Assembly: GCA_000719695.1 (NCBI GenBank)
Contig: JOHN01000047.1
Coordinates: 53,847-117,846 of the forward strand
Source of the DNA: Streptomyces sp. NRRL F-6131
GTDB lineage: Bacteria > Actinomycetota > Actinomycetes > Streptomycetales > Streptomycetaceae
Direction: 5' to 3'
Length of the DNA: 64,000 bases
Of this stretch, positions 25,537 through 32,551 are shown one piece after another (position 1 is the first letter of the stretch; each line of letters opens with the position of its first letter). A program made the translations under genes and the position numbers. Under the pieces are notes generated by a model, which saw only the letters and a list, made by a program, of their open reading frames with translations, was not told where the DNA came from and searched no databases.

Positions 25537-25839
25537 TCATGGTCGTGGGTCGTCCGGGATGGGTGCCTCGTAGCGGTCGAACAAGTCGGTGAAGAACCGC
25601 TGGAGGAGGGCTTCTGCCTGGTTGGGGTTGCTCAGCTCGGCGGATCCGAACCGGAAGACGTCGTAGCCGCGGAGCTTGAGGTCTCGGTCGGAGCTCACGG
25701 TGTCCGCGTAGGCGTTCGCGTTCGCGTAGTGCTGGCGGCCGTCGACTTCGAGGACCATCCGCCGGCCGTTGGGAAGGAGCATGAGGAAGTCCATCCGGTG
25801 GCGCAGGAGGGCCCCCGCCCAGCCCCCCAGCACCCGCAC
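25537..25839 (-). pseudogene. Nuclease-like (DUF559-type) C-terminal fragment
   Basis: About 95 residues reading HRMDFLMLLPNGRRMVLEVD followed by GRQHY, then SSDRDLKLRGYDVFRFGS and LLQRFFTDLFDRYE. This is the C-terminal restriction-endonuclease-like domain (D..EVDG..H) seen at the end of larger actinomycete proteins. Upstream of residue 15 the sequence becomes Gly/Trp/Pro-rich noise, so the N-terminal part has been lost. It lies right at the left border of the biosynthetic cluster. Confidence 0.55.
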
Positions 25840-26130
25840 CCGCCCGCCGAACCACCCGCGCCACCACCCGCCGAACCGCCGAACCGCCGCTCACCCGGAC
25901 CAGCGGATGCGGAACACCCCCATCCTCCTCGGCATCGGAGCCGCGTGCTCACGATCCTCGTCCTCGTAATCGTCCTCGCCCGCGGACGAGGATGTCCGGC
26001 CGGGAACGGAAACGCTCCATAACCCTTATCAAGCCCTCGAATTGCTCATTTCCTGACTTAAGATCAGTCGGAAGCCGCCGATCAGGACAACCTCGGCGGT
26101 GACGAGTTCACGAGGGGGAATTTCCAACCC
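25840..26130. other. Intergenic region at the left border of the cluster
   Basis: 291 bp with a Pro-coding-like repeat (CCGCC-rich) at its left. A repeated TCGTCCTCG tract around 25955-25990 faces GGACGAGGA as an imperfect hairpin. A lower-GC stretch at 26020-26065 is probably the promoter of the thioesterase gene. No reading frame is convincing. Confidence 0.5.
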
Positions 26131-26958
26131 ATGAGGCATCAGAACGGCACGCACATCGACACTTGGATGACGGTCCAGCAGAAAGCCCCGAACCCGGCCG
26201 CCACCCTCTTCGTCTTTCATCACGCGGGCGGATCGTCCCCGGTCTACCGACCGTTGGCCGCTCAGCTCCCGGAGGAGTTCGACGTGGTGCTCGTCGATCT
26301 CCCCGGGCGCGGGCGCCACAGCGAGGCGCGGCCGTTGACGTCGATCGACGAGGTGGTCCGGGAGCTCGTCCCCCGGGTGCTGGCCGTCACCGACGGACCG
26401 CGCGCCTTCTTCGGGCACAGCATGGGTGGCATGGTGGCCCATGAGGTCGCGGTGGCGACGGCCCCCGCCGAGCGGCCGGTGTGGCTCGGCCTCTCGGGGA
26501 TCACGCCCCGGGGGACGGCCGTCGCTTTCTCGACCGCTGTTCCCTCGGCATCGCAACCGGAAACGGGCACCGGCCAGGTCCGGGACCGCGAGCAGCTCAT
26601 CGACTTCATGCGCCGCCTCGGCGGGACGCCGGAGGAGGTGTTCGAGTACGAGGAGCTGCTGGACTACGCGCTCGACCTGCTCGACGCGGACCTCGGTCTG
26701 CTGGACGGTCCGCGGCCCGCTTCGCCGGTCAGGCTGTCCGTGCCGATCAGCGTGTTCGGCGGGGTGGACGACACGGCCGCTCCCGTCGAGGACCTGCACG
26801 ACTGGGAGTCGCACACCGACCGCCCGATCCGGCTGCACACCTTCCCGGGCGGCCACTTCTACCTCTTCGACCACCCGCGCGGCCTCGCCGCTCGGGTGGT
26901 CGAAGACCTCAGGGACGCCTTGGGCGCACGGCGGCCCGCCACTGCCGCGCGTTCCTGA
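26131..26958 (+). CDS. Type II thioesterase (alpha/beta hydrolase)
   Basis: 275 residues with the type II TE pattern: FVFHHAGGSSPVYRPLA, VLVDLPGRGRHSEA, nucleophile Ser in FFGHSMGGMVAHE, the Asp in VFGGVDDTAAPV and His in PGGHFYLFDH. It would clear wrongly loaded or stalled groups from carrier domains of the cluster. ATG 26131 follows GAGGGGGA. It is convergent with the O-methyltransferase gene and shares a strong terminator with it. It is one of three stand-alone thioesterase genes in this cluster. Confidence 0.92.
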   Translation: MRHQNGTHIDTWMTVQQKAPNPAATLFVFHHAGGSSPVYRPLAAQLPEEFDVVLVDLPGRGRHSEARPLTSIDEVVRELVPRVLAVTDGPRAFFGHSMGGMVAHEVAVATAPAERPVWLGLSGITPRGTAVAFSTAVPSASQPETGTGQVRDREQLIDFMRRLGGTPEEVFEYEELLDYALDLLDADLGLLDGPRPASPVRLSVPISVFGGVDDTAAPVEDLHDWESHTDRPIRLHTFPGGHFYLFDHPRGLAARVVEDLRDALGARRPATAARS

Positions 26959-26961
26959 CGG

Positions 26962-27011
26962 ACTTCCGTCCGGGCAGGCCGTCAGACGTGACGCGGAGCC
27001 TGCCCGGACGG
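26962..27011. terminator. Bidirectional terminator hairpin
   Basis: Perfect 16-bp arms TTCCGTCCGGGCAGGC and GCCTGCCCGGACGGAA (26962-26977 and 26996-27011) with an 18-base loop. They span the gap and the last codons of the convergent O-methyltransferase gene. Confidence 0.82.
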
Positions 27012-28040
27012 AACCGCCTCGATGACACTGAAGCTCGACTCCCCGACCGGGAACACCCGGGACCGGGTCAGGCCGACGCCGGCGAACAGCTTGTCGAACT
27101 CCGACAGCGAGCGCTCCCGGCCGCCGAGCAGCACCAGCATGCCGAGGTCGCTCCAGCGGGCCGGATGGGGTTCGTCGGTCTCGGGGACGACGAGTTCGCA
27201 GATCAGCACCCGGCCGCCGGGGGCGAGCGCCCTGACGCTGGCGCGCAGGATGTCGGCCGCCTTCTCGTCGTCCCAGTCGTGCAGCACACTGCCCAGGAAG
27301 TGGGTGTCCGCGCCCCCGGGAAGCTCCGCGAAGAAGTCGCCGGCCACCAGCGTGCAGCGGTCCCGGACCGGGACGAGGGGGGAGTCCTGGTCCGCCGTCT
27401 CGATCACCGAACGGCGGTCGAACAGCACGCCGTTCAGCTGCGGGTGGGCCCGCAGGATCATGGACATCACGGTGCCGATGCCGCCGCCGATGTCCATGAC
27501 GGTGTGCGTCTCGTCCCACACCGGCAGGTCGGCGAGGCCGCTGTACAGGCGCTTGGCCCGCTCCTTCATCCGAGTGTTGAAGCCGGCCTCGGTCGTGGGC
27601 CTGGTCTCGTTGTCCACGAAGAAGGTCTCGCCGTAGGCAGCCGGAAGCGGCTGCCTGGCCGCGGCGGCGTCGGCGGCCTGGAGCCAGGACCGGAAGGAAT
27701 CCAGGTTGGAGAGCGTGGCCCGCATCGAGACGGGCGAGTCGGCCTTGAGCACCCCGCCCAGCTCGGTGGGGGTGAACCGGCCCCGCTGGTCCCGGGCGAA
27801 GAAGCCGGCTCCGGTGAGGGCGTTCAGCAGGCTCGCGAGCGGCTCCGCCCCGAAGCCGACGGTGGCCGCGAGTTCCTCGGGTGACGACCCGTCCGGTGCG
27901 CAGGCGTCGGCCACACCGAGCCGCGCGGCGATGGCCAGCGCGTACGGGAGCACCGCGACGACGCTGTCGTCCACCATCAGCAGGAATTCGCGCACGACCG
28001 GATCGGGCACGCCACGCACCAGCTGTTCCAACTCAGTCAC
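26982..28040 (-). CDS. O-methyltransferase (Methyltransf_2 family)
   Basis: 352 residues: a winged-helix dimerisation domain (residues about 15-100, PYALAIAARLGVADA, FTPTELGGVL), then a class I fold with motif I VMDIGGGIGTVMSMIL and the catalytic-His region FLGSVLHDWDDEKAADIL, followed by GGRVLICELVVP. This is the plant-COMT-like family that methylates phenolic or other hydroxyl groups in natural products. GTG 28040 is the start. It is divergent from the hydroxylase gene across a promoter region with the shared dyad. It may methylate a hydroxyl introduced by one of the cluster's oxygenases or a phenol. Confidence 0.9.
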   Translation of the reverse strand: MTELEQLVRGVPDPVVREFLLMVDDSVVAVLPYALAIAARLGVADACAPDGSSPEELAATVGFGAEPLASLLNALTGAGFFARDQRGRFTPTELGGVLKADSPVSMRATLSNLDSFRSWLQAADAAAARQPLPAAYGETFFVDNETRPTTEAGFNTRMKERAKRLYSGLADLPVWDETHTVMDIGGGIGTVMSMILRAHPQLNGVLFDRRSVIETADQDSPLVPVRDRCTLVAGDFFAELPGGADTHFLGSVLHDWDDEKAADILRASVRALAPGGRVLICELVVPETDEPHPARWSDLGMLVLLGGRERSLSEFDKLFAGVGLTRSRVFPVGESSFSVIEAVPSGQAPRHV

Positions 28041-28404
28041 GTACTCGCCCCACTCTTGATCGATGCCGTCCGGATCGCGAAAGCAGAATCGCCATCCACC
28101 GACAGGGATTTGCCATGCGCGTTCATGATCCCATTTCGGTCCTCATGCGTCACGAATGCGAGTCTATTCGGAAGTCGTTCAACTGCCCCCGCGGAGAAGG
28201 CCGCTGTGCCGAGTCCGGTCCTCCGCACGGGAATGGACGTTCCGCCGGGGAACGCCCTATGGTCAAGCGTGACAAGGGATCCGGAGAATAGCCCGGCCAA
28301 CTGGCCCCGCCCGTCCACTGTCCTGTCGACGGGACAGTGGAAATCGCCCCGCGTCCCCCCTGGTCGCGACTGTCGAAACATGTCACGCGAAATTGAGAGG
28401 TCAG
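28041..28404. promoter_or_regulatory. Divergent promoter region of O-methyltransferase and hydroxylase genes
   Basis: 364 bp without a real gene. It contains the dyad CCACTGTCC-N8-GGACAGTGG (28315-28340), whose central 18 bases recur at 56740-56757. A second palindrome GTTCC-gccgg-GGAAC lies at 28239-28253. The ribosome site GAGAGG of the hydroxylase gene lies at its right end. Confidence 0.65.
28315..28340. promoter_or_regulatory. Candidate cluster operator, copy 1
   Basis: Perfect 9-bp arms CCACTGTCC and GGACAGTGG around TGTCGACG. The core TGTCCTGTCGACGGGACA matches the site at 56740-56757 in 17 of 18 bases. It lies about 65 bp upstream of the hydroxylase start. Confidence 0.65.
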
Positions 28405-29280
28405 ATGCGCTCGCACATCCTCGGCAAGATCGAGCTGGATCCGGCACGCCTGGCACCCGATCTTGAATACCTCGCCGCCGTGCCGACCGTGGAAGAGGAG
28501 TACGACGAGTTCGCCAACGGGTTCTGGAAGAACGTCGCGTTGTGGAACGCCAGTGGGGGCAGTGACGACCTGCTCTACCGCGACCTCGACGGCTCCCCGG
28601 CGAAACCGACCGAGCACGCGGACCACGTTCCGTACCTCAACGAGATCATCACCACCGTGTACAACGGCGACCGTCTCCAGATGGCCCGGAGCCGGAACCT
28701 GAAGAACGCCGTCGTCATCCCCCACCGGGACTTCGTCGAACTCGACCGCGGTCTCGACCAGTACTTCCGGACGTTCATGGTGCTGGAGGACAATCCGTTC
28801 GCCCTCCACTCCAACGAGGACACGGTCATCCACATGCGTCCGGGCGAGATCTGGTTCCTCGACGCCGCGACCGTGCACTCGGCCGTCAATCTCTCCGAGC
28901 TGAGCCGGCAGGCGCTCTGCGTCGATCTGGCCTTCGACGGCGAATTCGACGAGAAGGAGGCCTTCGCGGATTCCCGCTTCTACGCCCCCGGCGCCGTTGT
29001 CCCCGACCTGCCGGAGCGGCTCCCCTTCACCTCGGCGGACCGGGACCGGATCCTTTCCCTCTCGAACGTGATCGAGCGGGAGAACTTCCGGGACATCCTG
29101 TTCCTGCTGTCCAAGGTGCACTACAAGTACGAGGTGCACTCCGGCGAGACCTACCACTGGCTGGTCGAGATCGCCAAGCTGAACGGCGACGACCAGATGG
29201 TCCTCAAGGCCGAACAGATACGGGACTTCGCCATCGAGGCCCGCGGCCTCAGCGACCGGTTCTCGCTGACCTCCTGGTAA
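28405..29280 (+). CDS. Fe(II)/2-oxoglutarate hydroxylase, proline cis-hydroxylase-like
   Basis: 291 residues of the aspartyl/asparaginyl beta-hydroxylase fold in the branch of bacterial L-proline cis-3/cis-4 hydroxylases. The metal ligands are in VIPHRDFVEL (His-x-Asp) and FLDAATVHSAVNLS (second His). The 2-oxoglutarate-binding Arg is in LSRQALCVDLAF, and HMRPGEIWFLDA matches the family. It would hydroxylate a free amino acid such as proline, pipecolate or a related residue before use by the NRPS. ATG 28405 is chosen over TTG 28393 because GAGAGG precedes it. Divergent from the O-methyltransferase, convergent with HmaS. Confidence 0.85.
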   Translation: MRSHILGKIELDPARLAPDLEYLAAVPTVEEEYDEFANGFWKNVALWNASGGSDDLLYRDLDGSPAKPTEHADHVPYLNEIITTVYNGDRLQMARSRNLKNAVVIPHRDFVELDRGLDQYFRTFMVLEDNPFALHSNEDTVIHMRPGEIWFLDAATVHSAVNLSELSRQALCVDLAFDGEFDEKEAFADSRFYAPGAVVPDLPERLPFTSADRDRILSLSNVIERENFRDILFLLSKVHYKYEVHSGETYHWLVEIAKLNGDDQMVLKAEQIRDFAIEARGLSDRFSLTSW

Positions 29281-29303
29281 TCCCGGTAGCGCTCGTCGAA
29301 AGG

Positions 29304-29358
29304 GCCGCTGCCGCCCGTTGTCCCCGCCATGAGCGGTGGGACGACGAGCGGCAGCGGC
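29304..29358. terminator. Bidirectional terminator hairpin
   Basis: Outer stem GCCGCTGCCGC/GCGGCAGCGGC (29304-29314 and 29348-29358) with an inner stem GTCCC/GGGAC, between the convergent hydroxylase and HmaS genes. Confidence 0.78.
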
Positions 29359-29378
29359 TTTCAGCGTTCAGGGAGCAG

Positions 29379-30458
29379 CTACGACGCGGCCCGGCCGGTC
29401 GGGCTGCTCTCCTGCTGGCGGTCCACGGCCTCGTAGAGCGCCTTGATGTTGTTGCTGCCGAAGGTTCGGGCACCCCGGCGGTCGATCAGTTCGTAGAACA
29501 GGGTGCCCCGCGGGTGCTCCGACCTGGTGAAGATCTGCAGCATGACCCCCACGTGGTCACGGTCGGCGAGCACGTTGAGCTCGCGCAGCGCCTCCACCGG
29601 GACACCGATCGGGCCAAGCCGCGACGCCAGCACGTCGTAGTAGCCCGACGGCGTGCTGAGGAACCGCACGCCGCGCTCGGCGCTCTCGGGCACGGCGGTC
29701 AGGATGTCCTCGGTCAGGAACGCGATGTGCTGCACGCCGGCGCCGTCGTGGGCCGCGACGAACCGGTCGATCTGGCCCGGGGCGCGGGTGACGTCCGGCT
29801 CGATGATGGTCAGGGTCAGCCGTCCGGAATCGCTCTGGACGACCTTCGAGTCCATCGCCTGGTTCCCGACGATGATCTGCTCCTCGAAGGTCTGGCGGAG
29901 CCCGAATATCTCCTTGTAGCGGCGCACCGTCTCCTCCAGTGTGCCGGCGGGCACGCACACCGCGAGGTGGTCGATCTCCGTGAACAGCCCCTCGGTCGAG
30001 CGGTCCCGGTCGGTCTCCTCGATCAGCGGGGCGAACGGGCCGTCCGGCAGGTCGCGGGACACGAAGCGGTGCTCCACGTCGCCGAACCCGCCCACGGAGG
30101 CGAAGACGACCTGGGCTCCCTCCGGGCCGAGGACCTCCGGCGGGGCGACCGGGACGGCGCCCCGCTCCACCACCTCGGCGAAGACGGCCTGTGCGTCCCC
30201 GACCCGCAGGGCGATGACGCCGACGCCCTCGCCGTGCCGCTCGACGTACTCGGCGGCGCGGTGGTCGGGGCTGGTGGCCGAGGTCACCAGCAGGGTGATG
30301 TCGTGCTGGCGCAGCAGGACGGACTCGCATCCGCGCAGGCCCGTCCGGGCGCCACCGCGACCGGCGACGACGAAGCCGAAGCGGTCGCACAGCTCGAAGG
30401 CCGCCTTCTCGGCGTCCTCGGCGAAGTACTCGATGTGATCGATCGACTGGATATCCAC
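29379..30458 (-). CDS. hmaS: 4-hydroxymandelate synthase (HmaS), HPPD superfamily
   Basis: 359 residues with two VOC repeats of the 4-hydroxyphenylpyruvate dioxygenase fold; Fe(II) ligands in EIDHLAVCV (His), GVQHIAFLT (His) and TLFYELIDRRG (Glu). The end ARTFGSNNIKALYEAVDR and the substrate-pocket stretch GNQAMDSKVVQSDSG fit HmaS, which makes (S)-4-hydroxymandelate, better than true HPPD, which makes homogentisate and usually ends GFGKGNFKALFEAIE. It normally supplies 4-hydroxyphenylglycine, but the oxidase and aminotransferase needed next are not in the window. GTG 30458 is chosen because GGAGG lies 5 bases before it. It is the last gene of the leftward NRPS operon. Confidence 0.85.
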   Translation of the reverse strand: MDIQSIDHIEYFAEDAEKAAFELCDRFGFVVAGRGGARTGLRGCESVLLRQHDITLLVTSATSPDHRAAEYVERHGEGVGVIALRVGDAQAVFAEVVERGAVPVAPPEVLGPEGAQVVFASVGGFGDVEHRFVSRDLPDGPFAPLIEETDRDRSTEGLFTEIDHLAVCVPAGTLEETVRRYKEIFGLRQTFEEQIIVGNQAMDSKVVQSDSGRLTLTIIEPDVTRAPGQIDRFVAAHDGAGVQHIAFLTEDILTAVPESAERGVRFLSTPSGYYDVLASRLGPIGVPVEALRELNVLADRDHVGVMLQIFTRSEHPRGTLFYELIDRRGARTFGSNNIKALYEAVDRQQESSPTGRAAS

Positions 30459-30537
30459 CGCCACCTCCAGGGGGCGCAGGTGACCCGGGCCGGCCGCGGC
30501 GGTGTGCCGCGGCCGGCCTCGGATCCGATGAACTGGG

Positions 30538-31761
30538 TCAGAGGCGAACCGGGAACGCGTGCAGCGGCCTGCCGCCGCCGGCGATCGGCTCGTGGTAGGT
30601 CAGGCGGCCGTCGATCTCCAGGGTGTCGCGCTGGATCAGCAGGTGGTCGAGGGCCACCTCGCCCTCCAGGTGGGCGAGCGCCGCGCCGAGGCAGTAGTGC
30701 GGGCCCGCGGCGAAGGCGAGGTGGCCCTGTCCGCGCTTCACCTCGCGTTCCACGTCGCACCGTTCGGGATCGGGGAAGACGGCCTCGTCGAAGTTTCCGG
30801 AGTGCAGGGAAGCCGTCAGGGCGTCGCCCTTGCAGACCGGAATGCCGGCGAACTCCATGTCCTCGGTGGCGTACCGCGGCCCGGCGAGCGGGACGGGGTT
30901 GGCGATCCGCATCAGCTCGTACATGGCGTGCGGCAGGGCCTCCGGCTTGGAGCGCAGCAGGGCCAGCTGGTCCGGGTTGTCGAAGAGCGTGAGGATCGCG
31001 TTCGGGATGAAGTGGGCGGTGGAATGGTGCCCGTTGTTCACCACGACCAGGACCAGCGAGACGATCTCGGCCTCGGTGAGCCGGTCACCGTCCTCCTCGC
31101 CCTTCTGCACCAGGGTGGAGATCATGTCGTCCCTGGGCTCGGCCCGGCGCCGCTCGATGAGCCCCTTGACGTACTCGACCAGGCTGCGGATGCTCGCGGC
31201 GAGGTCGACGTCGGCGTTGGCGTAGTCGTTCATCCACTTGCGCACCTGCGGCCGGTCCGCCTCGTCGACACCGATGAGTTCGCAGATGACGGAGCCGGTC
31301 AGCGGGGAGGAGTAGTCCTCGATGAGGTCGCCGCCGCCCTTGGCGCTCAGGGCGTCGAGGAGCTGGGTGGAGATCTCCTCGATGCGCGGCTTCAGCGCCT
31401 TCATCCGCTTGACACTGAACGCGGGCGTCACCAGCCGGCGCAGCCGGCCGTGGTACTTGCCGTCCACCAGCATCAGGTTGGCCGCCAGGTACTCGCGGAA
31501 CTCGTCGGGCAGACCGAGGGCCTCGATCGCCTGGTCGGCCAGGCTGGGGCCGTGGTGTCCCGGCACGTTCTGGTAGTCCACCACGAGCCGCGGGTCGCTC
31601 AGCGCCGACCAGATGTCCTCGTTGCGCGTGACCAGCCAGACCGGCGGCCCGCCGGGGAACCCGATGCGCACGAGCGGGGACATCCTCCGCAGGCGCGCGA
31701 AGGCTGCGTTGGGGTCGTCGCTGAACTCGCGGTCCAGCAGGCTCACGTACGGCTCAGCCAT
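30538..31761 (-). CDS. Cytochrome P450 with atypical I-helix
   Basis: 407 residues. The heme loop is FAAGPHYCLGAALA with the Cys ligand, and the K-helix ExxR is in MYELMRIAN. The I-helix reads VNNGHHSTAHF where most P450s have AGxET: the acid is His and the Thr is Ser, so oxygen activation may differ or the protein may rely on the substrate. ATG 31761 overlaps the thioesterase stop (ATGGCTGA), so the two are co-translated within the NRPS operon. It probably oxidises a carrier-bound residue or the released peptide. Confidence 0.9.
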   Translation of the reverse strand: MAEPYVSLLDREFSDDPNAAFARLRRMSPLVRIGFPGGPPVWLVTRNEDIWSALSDPRLVVDYQNVPGHHGPSLADQAIEALGLPDEFREYLAANLMLVDGKYHGRLRRLVTPAFSVKRMKALKPRIEEISTQLLDALSAKGGGDLIEDYSSPLTGSVICELIGVDEADRPQVRKWMNDYANADVDLAASIRSLVEYVKGLIERRRAEPRDDMISTLVQKGEEDGDRLTEAEIVSLVLVVVNNGHHSTAHFIPNAILTLFDNPDQLALLRSKPEALPHAMYELMRIANPVPLAGPRYATEDMEFAGIPVCKGDALTASLHSGNFDEAVFPDPERCDVEREVKRGQGHLAFAAGPHYCLGAALAHLEGEVALDHLLIQRDTLEIDGRLTYHEPIAGGGRPLHAFPVRL

Positions 31762-32512
31762 GGCCGGTTCCGCCTTCACGTGCGGTGCGGGCGGACTGCG
31801 CCTCGATCAGGTCCAGCACGTCCCGGGCGCGGTCCACCAGGTACATGTGATCGCCCGGGAACTCCGCCCGGCTGAACTCACCCGTGGTCGCGCCCTGCCA
31901 CTGCCGCGCCTCCTCCGCGCTGACGAGGCCGTCGGCATCGCCCCGGATCGAGCAGATCGGCACCGACACCGGTTCGTCGGTGCTCGGAACGTAGTTCTCG
32001 TGCATCTCGCAGTCGGCCTGGAGCACGGGAAGGATCAGTTCGCGCATCTCCGGGTGGTCCAGCGCTTCGTGCCGGAACCCGGCGAACTCCTCGACCCGGG
32101 CGAGGAACTCCTCGTCGGGCAGCCCGGTGGCACGCCGCTCGCGCTGCGTCCAGGGACCCGGGGAGCCGCTGACGACCAGCCGCTCGACGGGCACGCCGCG
32201 CTCGGTCAGCAGATGCACCAGCTCGTAGGCGAGCACCGCGCCCAGGCTGTGCCCGAACACCAGGACCCGCTCGGCGTCGCCGATCTCGGCGAGGACGTCG
32301 TCCACCGAGCCCTTGGCCGCCTCGATCACGTTCCGGTACGGCTCCTCCAGGATCCGCCGCTCCCGGCCGGGCAGTTCGACCGCCGTCACCCGCCACCGGT
32401 CGCCGGAGAGCGCCCGCCACGGGTGGAAGAACGACGGTCCCGCTCCCGCGAACGGTACGCACAGCAGCACGGCGCGCGGCCGGCCTTCGTCAGTCACGCC
32501 GGGCTCGGTCAT
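31754..32512 (-). CDS. Type II thioesterase
   Basis: 252 residues: LLCVPFAGAGPSFFHPW, VELPGRERRILEEPYRN, nucleophile Ser in VFGHSLGAVLAYEL, Asp in IRGDADGLV and His in FPGDHMYLVD. This is a standard type II editing thioesterase placed directly behind the terminal NRPS gene (39-bp gap). ATG 32512 has GGAG at good distance; a TTG at 32527 would add 5 residues. It overlaps the P450 gene by 8 bases. Confidence 0.92.
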   Translation of the reverse strand: MTEPGVTDEGRPRAVLLCVPFAGAGPSFFHPWRALSGDRWRVTAVELPGRERRILEEPYRNVIEAAKGSVDDVLAEIGDAERVLVFGHSLGAVLAYELVHLLTERGVPVERLVVSGSPGPWTQRERRATGLPDEEFLARVEEFAGFRHEALDHPEMRELILPVLQADCEMHENYVPSTDEPVSVPICSIRGDADGLVSAEEARQWQGATTGEFSRAEFPGDHMYLVDRARDVLDLIEAQSARTAREGGTGHG

Positions 32513-32551
32513 CCCGACCAACTCCAATCGCCCACTCGATGGTCCGCCACG

